Part shown: positions 46,160 to 54,488 of the stretch, piece by piece | How the letters are laid out: each line of letters starts with the position of its first letter | Position numbering within the stretch: position 1 is the stretch's first letter | From: Streptomyces iconiensis | Lineage (GTDB): Bacteria; Actinomycetota; Actinomycetes; Streptomycetales; Streptomycetaceae | Reading direction: 5' to 3' | Assembly (NCBI RefSeq): GCF_028657195.3 | Contig: NZ_JANCPR020000047.1 | Coordinates: 1 to 64,000 of the forward strand | DNA length: 64,000 nucleotides | Notes under the pieces: model-generated | Database searches by the model: none | The model's input: only the letters and a program-made list of their open reading frames with translations | What the model was told of the DNA's origin: nothing | Translations under genes and position numbers: made by a program

Positions 46160-47020
46160 TCAGCGGCTCATCTTGCGGTAGCGGTGCACCGCCAGCGGGA
46201 AGAAGATCGCGGTGACCAGCGCGGGCCAGACCACGGCCATCAGCAGGGCGTTCTCCGACAGCCACGACGTCCCGCCGGTGCCCGGGTTGTCGAACAGCTC
46301 CCGCGTCGCCGTCACCGTCGCCGACATCGGGTTGAGTTCGGCCACCACCCTGAGCCAGCCGGGCATCTGCTCGGGGGAGACGAAGGCGTTGGAGATCATC
46401 GCGATGGGGAACAGCGGGGTCCACACCGCGGCCGCTGCCTCGGGCGTCTTGACGAGCAGACCGAGATAGATGCCGATCCAGACGATGGAGATGCGCAGCA
46501 ACAGCAGCAGGGCCACGGCCGCCAGGCTCTCCAGCAGCGAGCCGCCTGCCCGCCATCCGACCACGAGGCCGCACAGCACCAGCACGCACAGGCCCATCAC
46601 CGAGTTCATCATGTCGGCGAGGCAGCGTCCGGCGACCACCCCGACCCGGGACATCGGGATCGAGCGGAACCGGTCGGTCACGCCCGCGCCGGCGTCGTCG
46701 GCGACCGCGGTCACCGTCTCTCCCACGCCCATGATGATGACGAGCGCGAACAGGCCGGGCATCAGGAACTCACGGTAGTCGCCGCCGTTCTCCACCGTCA
46801 TGGCGCTGCCGAAGACGTAGCCGAAGAGCAGCACCATCATCCCGGGGAAGAGCAGCCCGGAGAAGACCTGGGCGGGGCTGCGCACCCAGTGGACCAGGTC
46901 GCGCTGGGCGACCACCCAGGTGTCGGTGACCGCCCACCGCAGCCGGCTCAGGGGCGTGCGTGGGACGGCCACGATGCGGGTCGGGGCGTCGCGCGGGGTA
47001 CGTACGTCCGTGACGGTCAT
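46160..47020 (-). CDS. ABC-2 type exporter permease (DrrB-like)
   Basis: 286-aa inner-membrane permease with six predicted helices (FSGLLFPGMMVLLFGYVFGS, MPGLFALVIIMGVGETVTAV, MNSVMGLCVLVLCGLVVGWR, LAAVALLLLLRISIVWIGIY, WTPLFPIAMISNAFVSPEQM and a C-terminal one). MPGWLRVVAELNPMSATVTA is the conserved ABC-2 signature seen in DrrB. Its start overlaps the ATPase stop (ATGA). It most likely exports the polyketide glycoside and confers self-resistance. Confidence 0.9.
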   Translation of the reverse strand: MTVTDVRTPRDAPTRIVAVPRTPLSRLRWAVTDTWVVAQRDLVHWVRSPAQVFSGLLFPGMMVLLFGYVFGSAMTVENGGDYREFLMPGLFALVIIMGVGETVTAVADDAGAGVTDRFRSIPMSRVGVVAGRCLADMMNSVMGLCVLVLCGLVVGWRAGGSLLESLAAVALLLLLRISIVWIGIYLGLLVKTPEAAAAVWTPLFPIAMISNAFVSPEQMPGWLRVVAELNPMSATVTATRELFDNPGTGGTSWLSENALLMAVVWPALVTAIFFPLAVHRYRKMSR

Positions 47021-48021
47021 GCCGGGACACCCTCTTCCAGGATCTCGTCGTCGCCTTCCGCTTCCTGCGCGGACTTCGGCCGCGAGCCGGTGAGCCGCAG
47101 GAATACCTCGTCCAGGGTGGGCCTGCGCAGGGAGATGTCCTCGACCGCGACGCCCGCCGCCTCCAGTTCGCGGGCCAGCACGCTGAGGGCCGTGAGCCGG
47201 TCGGTGACGGGTGCGCTGACGCGGCGTGCCTCCGGGACCGTCTCCGGTTCGCCGGTGGCGACCCTCGCCAGGATCTTGGCGGCCTGCGGCAGGGCGTGCG
47301 CGTGCCGGAGCAGCAGATCGACCTGGTCGCCGCCGATCCGTGACTTCAACTGCTCCGGTGAGCCGGTCGTGATGACCTGCCCCTGGTCGACCACCGCGAT
47401 GTCGTCGCACAGTTGGTCGGCCTCGTCGAGGAAGTGCGTGGTGAGCAGCACGGTGGTGCCCTGGTCGACCAGGCTCCGTACCGAGCGCCAGACCTCGCTG
47501 CGGTGGCGGGGGTCCTGGCCGGTGGTGGGTTCGTCGAGGAACAGCACATCGGGGGCGGCGATGAAGCTGGCGGCGATGTCCAGCCGTCGCCGCATCCCGC
47601 CGGAGTAGTGCTTGACCTGGCGGTCGGCGGCCTCGCCGAGCCCGAACTGCTCCAGCAGCGCGTCGGCCCGCCTGAGTGCCTGGCGCTTGCCGAGGTGGTA
47701 GAGCCGCCCGAAGAGCATGAGATTCTGACGTCCCGTCAGGACGTGGTCGGTGGTCGTGTTCTGGCCGATCAGACCGATTCGGGTGCGCACTTGACGGGCC
47801 TCGCGGGCGATGTCGTGCCCGGCGACCTCGGCGCGCCCGCCGTCCGGGCGCAGCAGGGTGCACAGGAGCCGCACCGTCGTGGTCTTGCCGGCACCGTTGG
47901 GGCCGAGCAGCCCGCACACGGTGCCCGCCCTGACCTTGAGATCCACACCCTTCAGGGCCTCGGTTTTCTTGAAGTTTTTCCGCAGCCCTTCGGCCACGAT
48001 CGTAAATTCGGGGGCACTCAT
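47017..48021 (-). CDS. ABC exporter ATP-binding protein (DrrA-like)
   Basis: 334-aa cytoplasmic ATPase. Walker A is GLLGPNGAGKTTTVRLL and the Q-loop is IGLIGQNTTTDHVLTGRQNL. The signature is HYSGGMRRRLDIAASFI, Walker B is VLFLDEPTTGQDP, and the switch His is in LLTTHFLDEADQL. The C-terminal extension with SLRRPTLDEVFLRLTG is typical of the daunorubicin-resistance DrrA family. ATG 48021 follows GAGGGCGAG. Together with the permease it forms a two-gene operon divergent from the oxidase/glycosyltransferase operon. Confidence 0.93.
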   Translation of the reverse strand: MSAPEFTIVAEGLRKNFKKTEALKGVDLKVRAGTVCGLLGPNGAGKTTTVRLLCTLLRPDGGRAEVAGHDIAREARQVRTRIGLIGQNTTTDHVLTGRQNLMLFGRLYHLGKRQALRRADALLEQFGLGEAADRQVKHYSGGMRRRLDIAASFIAAPDVLFLDEPTTGQDPRHRSEVWRSVRSLVDQGTTVLLTTHFLDEADQLCDDIAVVDQGQVITTGSPEQLKSRIGGDQVDLLLRHAHALPQAAKILARVATGEPETVPEARRVSAPVTDRLTALSVLARELEAAGVAVEDISLRRPTLDEVFLRLTGSRPKSAQEAEGDDEILEEGVPA

Positions 48022-48265
48022 TACTCGCCCTCTTTCTTGTTTTGGCACGGAGCCTGGTGTGCCGGACGTTCCGCAGGCTACCGCTTTCCTTTATGTGCGC
48101 AACCCGCCTCCGTACGGCCCAGAAAGTAAGGGAACGTGGGCGGCCGGGAGAGGCTGCAGCCAGTATTCCGGAAGGGTGATTCGGCCACTTCTCATGGAAT
48201 GTTGCCCACAAAAGGGGACCGCGTAGTATGCGCGGCGGAAAGGCGTGCGCAATAAAGGAGGTCGC
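48022..48265. promoter_or_regulatory. Divergent promoter region, exporter / tailoring operon
   Basis: The 244 bp between the exporter ATPase and the flavin oxidase starts must drive both operons. It is less GC-rich than the genes. AAAGGAGGTCGC before 48266 is a near-ideal ribosome site. SARP-type direct heptamers were not resolved by eye. Confidence 0.45.
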
Positions 48266-49900
48266 ATGAATCGGCGGGTGGAATGGAACGGGCTGGACGC
48301 CGTACGGCCGTCGGACGCCGGCTATGAGGGGCTGGCGGCCCGCGGGTTCGCCCGCTTCCGGGGCCGGCCCGACGAGGTGTGGGCGGTCCACTCCGCCGCT
48401 CACGTCGAACACGCGCTGCGCAGTGCCGTGAACGCGGGGCGGCGGATCGCCGTGCGCAGCGGCGGCCACTGCTTCGAGGGCTTCGTGGCCGACCCAGAGG
48501 TGGGCGTCGTCATCGACATGTCCGCGATGACCGAGGTCTGTTTCGACCCGGCACGGCGGGCGTTCGCCGTGGAGCCCGGTGCGCGGCTGGGCGACGTCTA
48601 CCAATGCCTGCTCGACGGCTGGGGGGTGACGTTACCGGCCGGCGCGCATCCGGAGGTGGGGGCGGGCGGCCACATCCTGGGCGGTGGTTTCGGGAAGCTG
48701 AGCGGGCTGCACGGGCTGGCTGTCGACCATGTGCACGCGGTGGAGGTCGTGGTCGTGGACGCCGGGGGAGCGGTGCGAACGGTCGTCGCCACGCGTGACG
48801 CGGACGACCCGCACCACGACCTGTGGTGGGCGCACACCGGGGCGGGCGGCGGGAACCTGGGGGTGGTCACCCGGTACTGGCTGCGTTCCCCCGGCGCCGA
48901 CGGGGAGGAGCCCTCCCGGGCGCTGCCCCGGCCGCCCGGGACGGTGCTGACCTTCTCCGCCGACTGGCCGTGGTCCGAGCTGGACCGGGCGGCGTTCACG
49001 CGGCTCACCCTCAACTACGGCGCCTGGTGCGAGCGTCACAGCCGGCCGGGCGACCCGGCTGCGGCCCTCTTCAGTGAGCTCAACCTGCGGTCGGCCGCGC
49101 GCCCGGCGGTCGAACTGGCCGGGCAGGTCGCCGTCGAGGAGGGCGGCGAGGAGCTGATGCACCGGCACATCGCGGCCGTCGGCGACCGGGTCGGATCCCG
49201 GTTCGAGCTGCGCTGCGAACGGGTCCCCTGGCTCGTGGCCGCCCTCGACAACGACGGTCCCGACCCGCTCGACCGGCGGATCAAGGCGAAGTCGGCCACG
49301 GCCCGCACTCGGCTGACCGAGCGTCAGGCACACATCGCGTACGAGTACTTGTCTCGCGCCGGGGAGGCCGTCCCCTACGGGCTGCTGGCGATGCACACCT
49401 ACGGCGGCAGGGCGCGCGCGGTCCCGCACGACGCGACGGCGGTGGTGCATCGCGACGCGACGATGCAGCTTCTCTACGCCACCGCCTGGGACGATCCGGC
49501 GGACGACGCCGCGCAGCTCCGGTGGATCCGGCGGTTCTACCGCGACATGTACGCCCACACCGGCGGCGTCCCGGTGCCGGGACCGGCGAACTCGGGCTGC
49601 TACATCAACTACCCCGACGCCGACGTCGCCGACCCGCGCCTCAACACCTCGAAGGTGCACTGGAGCAGGCTGTACTACGGCGACAACTACCCGCGGCTGC
49701 AACGCGTCAAGGCCGCCTGGGATCCGCAGAACATCTTCCGCCATGCACTGTCCATCCGCCCGGCCGCCGGCTTCTACCAGGGCAGGACGGCGGTTCGAAA
49801 CCGAGACCTCACCGTGCTCCTGGCCGCACCCCGCGGCCGGGGCACTCCCGTCACCGCGAGGTGCCCCGCGGGCACTCGCAGACCGAAGGAGAAACCTTGA
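48266..49900 (+). CDS. FAD-linked oxidase of the berberine-bridge / AknOx family
   Basis: 544-aa flavoenzyme. The FAD-binding PCMH domain has IAVRSGGHCFEGFVADPEVG, with His68 as the expected covalent FAD ligand, and GAGGHILGGGFGKLSGLHGL. The long substrate domain has DDPHHDLWWAHTGAGGGNLG. The C-terminal BBE segment is GCYINYPDADVADPRLN with a catalytic-type Tyr, followed by LYYGDNYPRLQRVKAAWDP. Overall it is close to AknOx, which oxidises the terminal sugar of aclacinomycins. Where AknOx has the second FAD-linking Cys, this protein has His128 (PAGAHPEVG). It likely oxidises a sugar on the finished glycoside. It is coupled to the next gene by TTGA overlap. Confidence 0.88.
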   Translation: MNRRVEWNGLDAVRPSDAGYEGLAARGFARFRGRPDEVWAVHSAAHVEHALRSAVNAGRRIAVRSGGHCFEGFVADPEVGVVIDMSAMTEVCFDPARRAFAVEPGARLGDVYQCLLDGWGVTLPAGAHPEVGAGGHILGGGFGKLSGLHGLAVDHVHAVEVVVVDAGGAVRTVVATRDADDPHHDLWWAHTGAGGGNLGVVTRYWLRSPGADGEEPSRALPRPPGTVLTFSADWPWSELDRAAFTRLTLNYGAWCERHSRPGDPAAALFSELNLRSAARPAVELAGQVAVEEGGEELMHRHIAAVGDRVGSRFELRCERVPWLVAALDNDGPDPLDRRIKAKSATARTRLTERQAHIAYEYLSRAGEAVPYGLLAMHTYGGRARAVPHDATAVVHRDATMQLLYATAWDDPADDAAQLRWIRRFYRDMYAHTGGVPVPGPANSGCYINYPDADVADPRLNTSKVHWSRLYYGDNYPRLQRVKAAWDPQNIFRHALSIRPAAGFYQGRTAVRNRDLTVLLAAPRGRGTPVTARCPAGTRRPKEKP

Positions 49901-50898
49901 GCTTCACATTCGGCATATACCCCAGCGGAGACACCGGTGCGGAGGCGGACGGCACCCCGATGGCGACCCCTGACGAACCGGAGCGAATCGCCCAGGCCCT
50001 CCGTGATCTGCAGGGCGGCGACCGGCCGTTCCGGGTCCGCGCCTACCGTTCGTTCGCCGAGACGGGCACCACCCTGTCGTACCGGACGATGGGCAAGCCG
50101 ACCACCGCCGACAACCTCTGGGTGAGCCTGGTCGCACCGGAGCGCTACGCCACGGAGGGGCGCTCCCTCGATCTGGTGCTCGCCTACCAGGAGGAGTCCG
50201 GGCGCCTCGACGCCTGGCTGGAGTTCATCCGCGCGACCGTCCGAGAAAGCGGCGCGCACATCTCCTCGTTGCAGATCTGCGAGGAGCCGAACGTCGACAA
50301 TCCCATTCTCGACGGCAGCATGCCGAACGTGCTCCAGGCCCTCGTCGAAGGGGTGATCGCCGCCAAGGACGAGGCGCTGAAGGCGGGCCACTCCGGGTTG
50401 CAGGTGGGCTTCAACGCCGCCGTCTCGCTCGACCCCGACGACGCCTTCTGGAAGGGCCTGGGCGCGCTGGCCGACGAGCGGTTCCACGGCGCCCTCGACT
50501 ACGTCGGATTCGACTGCTTCCCGGACGTGTTCATGCCGGTACCGATGGCCGAGCTGACGGAGCGGGTGGAGGGGCTGCTCACCTTCTTCCGCGGGACGAG
50601 CCTGACCGCGCTGGCCGGCATCGACCCGGCCGTGCCCCTCCGCATCGCCGAGAACGGCTGGGCGACCGGCCCCGGCCGTCCGGAGGAGCGCCAGGCCGAG
50701 GTCATCGAGACGGTGGTCCGCACCGTGTATGGGCAGCGCGACGCCCTCACCATCGACGGCTACTGCCTCTACGCGCTGCGCGACGCCGACAGCTCCAGCG
50801 ACGACAAGTTCCACCGGTTCGGGATCATGCGCGACGACTACACCCCGCGCCCGGCCTTCGACACCTACCGCCGTCTCGTCGCCGAACTCACGGTCTGA
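49897..50898 (+). CDS. Clan GH-A TIM-barrel glycoside hydrolase-like protein
   Basis: 333-aa protein starting at TTG 49897 behind AAGGAG, overlapping the oxidase stop (TTGA). It has no signal peptide, so it is cytoplasmic. Two clan GH-A catalytic motifs are visible. SLQICEEPNVDNP has the acid/base Glu130 after strand 4, and PLRIAENGWATGPG has the nucleophile Glu252 in the I-x-E-N-G-W pattern of strand 7. LDYVGFDCFPDVF lies between. The end, YALRDADSSSDDKFHRFGIM then RDDYTPRPAFDTYRRL, is typical of beta-glycosidases. Such an enzyme in a glycosylated-polyketide cluster could trim or transglycosylate a sugar, or reactivate an intracellular glycosylated form. The substrate is unknown. Confidence 0.75.
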   Translation: MSFTFGIYPSGDTGAEADGTPMATPDEPERIAQALRDLQGGDRPFRVRAYRSFAETGTTLSYRTMGKPTTADNLWVSLVAPERYATEGRSLDLVLAYQEESGRLDAWLEFIRATVRESGAHISSLQICEEPNVDNPILDGSMPNVLQALVEGVIAAKDEALKAGHSGLQVGFNAAVSLDPDDAFWKGLGALADERFHGALDYVGFDCFPDVFMPVPMAELTERVEGLLTFFRGTSLTALAGIDPAVPLRIAENGWATGPGRPEERQAEVIETVVRTVYGQRDALTIDGYCLYALRDADSSSDDKFHRFGIMRDDYTPRPAFDTYRRLVAELTV

Positions 50899-51029
50899 CG
50901 GCCCGGCGGCCCGGTCCTGGACCCGGCGTCGAACGAGATGCCATCGGCCGCTGTGAGGCTCCACCCCGTCCGGAACCACGGCACAGCACGGCAATACGAC
51001 ACGGCCACAAGGAAGAGAGAGGTGCGGAG

Positions 51030-52280
51030 TTGCGGATCCTGTTCACCACCTTTCCCTGGAAGTCGCACTACTGGACGATGGTCCCGACGATCTGGGCGTG
51101 CCGCGCCGCGGGTCACGAGGTGATCGTCGCCAGCACGCCCTCCCTGATCGGCACCATCACCGGCTCGGGCGTGCCGGCGGCGGCGGTCGGCCGGGACATC
51201 GACCTCCCGGAGATCGCCCGAAGCCGCCGGCTGGCGGCCTGGCACGACCACGAACGCTGGCCGGCCGACTACCCGGCCCACCCCGAACGGCTGACCGACG
51301 GCCAGCGTGACGTGCTGGCCGGACTGGCTGAGCTCCAGGTGGCCATGGCGGAGGCCATGGTGGGCGGGCTGGTGTCGCTGGCCCGGCGCTGGCGCCCCGA
51401 CCTCGTCGTCCACAACACGGTCACCCTCGCCGGACCGGTCGCAGCCGAGGTCATGGAGGTGCCGTCGGTCAGCCACCACTGGGGCGGTCCGGGGCTGCAC
51501 CAGATCGAGATGCGCGGGCTGGGCACCGAGCCGCTGCCCGCGTACGCCCGGCTCTTCGAACGGTACGAGACGCCGGTGCGCACCGCGCCCGGCCTGTGGA
51601 TCGACATGTGCCCGCCCAGCCTGCAGCTCCCCACCTCCTGCCCCCGCGCCGTGGTCGGGTACGTGCCCTACAACGGCACCGGGCAGGCGCCCGACTGGGC
51701 GCCGCGGCCCTCGGAGCGGCCGAGGGTGTGCGTCACCTGGGGAGAGACCACGATGCGGCTGCTCGGGCAGGACGGCCTGCGGATGTTCCGGGCGGCCGTG
51801 GACGCCGTCGCCGGCCTGGACGCGGAACTGGTGATCGCCACCACCGAGGACCAGCGTGCGGCGCTCGGCGAACTGCCGCCCGGCGCACGGGTGCTGACGT
51901 CGGTGCCGCTGCACCTGATCGCCCCCACCTGCCACGCCGTGGTCCACCACGCGGGCTCGGGAACCCTGCTGACCAGCGCACGGGCGGGCGTACCGCAGCT
52001 CACGATCACCCGCAGGCCGGAGCCGACCCTCGCGGGCGAGCGGCTCGTGGGCGTCGGGGCCGGCCGGCATCTGCGCCACGACGAACTGGCCGGGAACGAC
52101 GCGGCCACCGAGGTCATCCGCGCGGACGTCGAGAAACTGCTAACCGAACCCGCGTACCGGAAGGCGGCCGAGCGGCTGCGCGAGGAGATGGCGCGGCAGC
52201 CGGGTCCCGCCGCCGTCGTCCCGGTCCTGGAGACCCTCGCCGACGGGACCGAGGTCCCGGTCGGCGCGTCCATCGGCTGA
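51030..52280 (+). CDS. DUF1205-type glycosyltransferase (GT 1)
   Basis: 416-aa GT-B glycosyltransferase of the macrolide/aromatic polyketide type (EryCIII/AknS-like). The N-terminal acceptor lobe is MRILFTTFPWKSHYWTMVPT. The middle has RAVVGYVPYNGTGQAPDW and VCVTWGETTMRLLG. The donor lobe has HLIAPTCHAVVHHAGSGTLL and AGVPQLTITRRPEPTLAGER. It is the most divergent of the four in this cluster: the usual H-Q-G-G-S is H-H-A-G-S. TTG 51030 follows GAGAGG. It transfers a dTDP-deoxysugar to the aglycone or a growing sugar chain. Confidence 0.88.
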   Translation: MRILFTTFPWKSHYWTMVPTIWACRAAGHEVIVASTPSLIGTITGSGVPAAAVGRDIDLPEIARSRRLAAWHDHERWPADYPAHPERLTDGQRDVLAGLAELQVAMAEAMVGGLVSLARRWRPDLVVHNTVTLAGPVAAEVMEVPSVSHHWGGPGLHQIEMRGLGTEPLPAYARLFERYETPVRTAPGLWIDMCPPSLQLPTSCPRAVVGYVPYNGTGQAPDWAPRPSERPRVCVTWGETTMRLLGQDGLRMFRAAVDAVAGLDAELVIATTEDQRAALGELPPGARVLTSVPLHLIAPTCHAVVHHAGSGTLLTSARAGVPQLTITRRPEPTLAGERLVGVGAGRHLRHDELAGNDAATEVIRADVEKLLTEPAYRKAAERLREEMARQPGPAAVVPVLETLADGTEVPVGASIG

Positions 52281-52309
52281 ACCGCCGCACCGCTGAACGG
52301 AGCTGACAG

Positions 52310-53500
52310 ATGCGTGTCCTGATCGCCACCTCCGGGTGGCCCACCCACTTCTATCTGATGACCCCACTGGCCTGGGCGCTCCGGGCGGCCGGGCACGACG
52401 TGCGCATCGCGACCACGCCCTCCGGCACGCCGGCCGTGCTGGCGGCCGGCCTGCCCGCAGTCACCGTCGGCGACGACATCGACTTCATCGGAATCCGGCA
52501 GCGCGCCCTGCCCCACGAGCTGTCCGACGACGAGATGCCGGAGAGCGACGAGGAACTGCGGGAGCTCATGGAGGACGAGGGGTTCGGGGAGATCCTCTCG
52601 GCCTGGCAAGAGGCGACCTTCGGAGCCACCTCCGACCTGGTGGACCTCGCCCGCTCCTGGAGTCCCGATCTCGTCGTCGCCGACACCATGTCGGTGGGCG
52701 CAATCGTGGCCGCGCACGTCGTCGGTGTGCCGGCCGTCCGCCATCTGCTCGCCACCGACATCCTCGGCTCGCTCGAAGGCGAGACGCTCCTGAGCACGTT
52801 GCCGGGGTTCGCCGAGCGCTTCGCCGAACACGGCGTGCTCCTGGAGGGCGACCCGGCGCACCTGACGCTCGACCCGTGTCCGCCGAGCATCCAGCCGCCC
52901 CCGAGCCCCAGCCGTACGCAGCTGCGCTGGGTCCCCTACAACGGGCAAGGCGTCATGCTGCCCTGGCTCCTCGACCCACCGCCGAGACCGCGGGTGTGCG
53001 TGACCTGGGGGACCTCCTCGGTATGGTCGGCGGGGCAGGAGAACTTCCTGGTGCCGCGCGTCGTCGCGGTGCTGTCGGAGTTCGACCTCGACGTGGTCGT
53101 CACCGTCGGCCCCGGCCAGCGTGAACTGCTGGGCGACCTTCCCCCCGACGTACGGGTGCTCGAATCGTTCCCCATCCATCTGCTGATGCCGACCACCGAG
53201 GTGCTGATCCACCAGGGCGGCTCCTCGTCCATGCTCACCGGCGGCTACTACGGGGTGCGGCAGCTCTCCCTCCCGTACCTGCCCGAGCAGCAGAATGACG
53301 CGGCTGCGCACGCCGGCACCGGCGCGGGCATCGCGCTGCCCGCCGAGGAAGCGGACGAGGAGCGGCTGCGCGAGGCGCTCGACGCGCTGCTCAACCAGCC
53401 GTCCTACGCCGAGGGAGCCGCGCGCCTCCAGGAGGAGATCCACGCGCAGCCGACCCCCGTCGAGACGGTCGGCGTCCTGGAGGACCTCGCGCGGCGCTGA
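52310..53500 (+). CDS. DUF1205-type glycosyltransferase (GT 2)
   Basis: 396 aa from ATG 52310, 29 bp after GT 1. The N-lobe reads MRVLIATSGWPTHFYLMTPL. LRWVPYNGQGVMLPWLLDPP and RVCVTWGTSSVWSAGQENFL are in the middle. The donor site is IHLLMPTTEVLIHQGGSSSM then LTGGYYGVRQLSLPYLPEQQ, with the H-x-G-G-S diphosphate-binding motif. It is very similar to GT 3 and GT 4, so the three arose by duplication. Each probably adds one sugar. It ends at the 60-bp palindrome. Confidence 0.92.
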   Translation: MRVLIATSGWPTHFYLMTPLAWALRAAGHDVRIATTPSGTPAVLAAGLPAVTVGDDIDFIGIRQRALPHELSDDEMPESDEELRELMEDEGFGEILSAWQEATFGATSDLVDLARSWSPDLVVADTMSVGAIVAAHVVGVPAVRHLLATDILGSLEGETLLSTLPGFAERFAEHGVLLEGDPAHLTLDPCPPSIQPPPSPSRTQLRWVPYNGQGVMLPWLLDPPPRPRVCVTWGTSSVWSAGQENFLVPRVVAVLSEFDLDVVVTVGPGQRELLGDLPPDVRVLESFPIHLLMPTTEVLIHQGGSSSMLTGGYYGVRQLSLPYLPEQQNDAAAHAGTGAGIALPAEEADEERLREALDALLNQPSYAEGAARLQEEIHAQPTPVETVGVLEDLARR

Positions 53501-53514
53501 CGGACAGCCGCACT

Positions 53515-53574
53515 GGCAACGGAGAACGGCCCTCGCCCCACCGGCCGGTGGGGCGAGGGCCGTTCTCCGTTGCC
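53515..53574. terminator. 60-bp perfect palindrome, bidirectional terminator
   Basis: 30-base arms (53515-53544 and 53545-53574) are exact reverse complements with no spacer, centred on CCGG/CCGG. It lies between the convergent GT 2 and N-methyltransferase genes, 15 and 12 bp from their stop codons. Transcribed in either direction it gives a very stable hairpin. Confidence 0.85.
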
Positions 53575-53585
53575 GGTGCGGTGAG

Positions 53586-54305
53586 TCAGTTCTTGGCGCC
53601 CACGTACAGGCCGCGTCCCGAGGGACCGCCCTCCATGAACTCGGCGGTGAGGCCCGTGTCCCGCATGGCCGCGAGGTAGGTCTCGACCGAGAACAGCGAC
53701 AGCACCTGCGTGTCGGTGAAGTGCCGGATGCCGTCGGCGTCGGCCACCAGGAACTGGCACTGCAGATGGTGCGCGCCGTCCCGGATCACCCCGTGCGACA
53801 CGCGGGCCACCGTGACGTTCTCACCGTTCAGGATGTCGCTGGTCCCCCGGTTGTCGATCGCCTTCTCAGGGCGCCACCATGGCTCGATGACCAGCAGACC
53901 GCCGGGGGCCAGGTGCGCCGTCATCGCGGCGACCGCCCGCGACAGGCCGGCCTCGTCGAGATAGGCGATGGAGCTGTAGAGGCAGGTGACCACGTCGAAG
54001 GTGCGCCCCAGCTGGAAGTCGCGCATGTCGGCCTGGGTGACGGTGACGTCCTTCAGCTTCGCCTGCGCGGCCGTGACCATGGCCTCGGCCAGCTCCACTC
54101 CCTCGACGCGCTCGAACCACTTGCGCAGCGAGGCGAGATGCTCTCCCGTGCCGCAGGCGACGTCCAGCAGGGACGCCGCGTCCGGCCGGCGTTCCTTGAT
54201 CAGGCGTGCCAGATCGTCGGCCTCTTGTGCGTAGTCCTTGCCGCGTCCTTGATAGACCAGGTCATAGATGTCGGCGTGGTCCTGTCCGAACAGCATGGCG
54301 TCCAT
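53586..54305 (-). CDS. Aminosugar N-methyltransferase (DesVI/TylM1-like)
   Basis: SAM-dependent methyltransferase of about 239 aa. GQDHADIYDLVYQGRGKDYA at the N-terminus and LLDVACGTGEHLASL (motif I) are visible. QADMRDFQLGRTFDVVTCLY, APGGLLVIEPWWRPEKA and FMEGGPSGRGLYVGAKN follow almost the whole pattern of DesVI/TylM1-type dTDP-aminosugar N,N-dimethyltransferases (HADxYDLxYxGRGKDY...EPWWxP...EGGPSGRGLxVG). It would methylate the amino group installed by the aminotransferase at 63310. An ATG at 54296 fits the ribosome site better than 54305. It is transcribed against its neighbours. Confidence 0.88.
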   Translation of the reverse strand: MDAMLFGQDHADIYDLVYQGRGKDYAQEADDLARLIKERRPDAASLLDVACGTGEHLASLRKWFERVEGVELAEAMVTAAQAKLKDVTVTQADMRDFQLGRTFDVVTCLYSSIAYLDEAGLSRAVAAMTAHLAPGGLLVIEPWWRPEKAIDNRGTSDILNGENVTVARVSHGVIRDGAHHLQCQFLVADADGIRHFTDTQVLSLFSVETYLAAMRDTGLTAEFMEGGPSGRGLYVGAKN

Positions 54306-54488
54306 ACCTCTCGTGTGTTGGTTGGCCCCACAACCGCGCCGACGGTGCCATCGCCGCCTCGTAAACGAATGGCTGACCGCTGACCCCGGAGCCGTACCAG
54401 CGGCGCACCTCCTTTTCGAGCGGGCTGCTAAACGCCCCTGACAGCGTCTGCCGGACACCGGGGATTCATGATCAGGAGGGAAGAACGT

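Noticed and set aside
48022-48604. Minus-strand open frame extending from the exporter permease region into the oxidase gene
   Set aside because: It passes out of frame through the exporter ATPase. The ATPase and permease have their own clear starts at 48021 and 47020.
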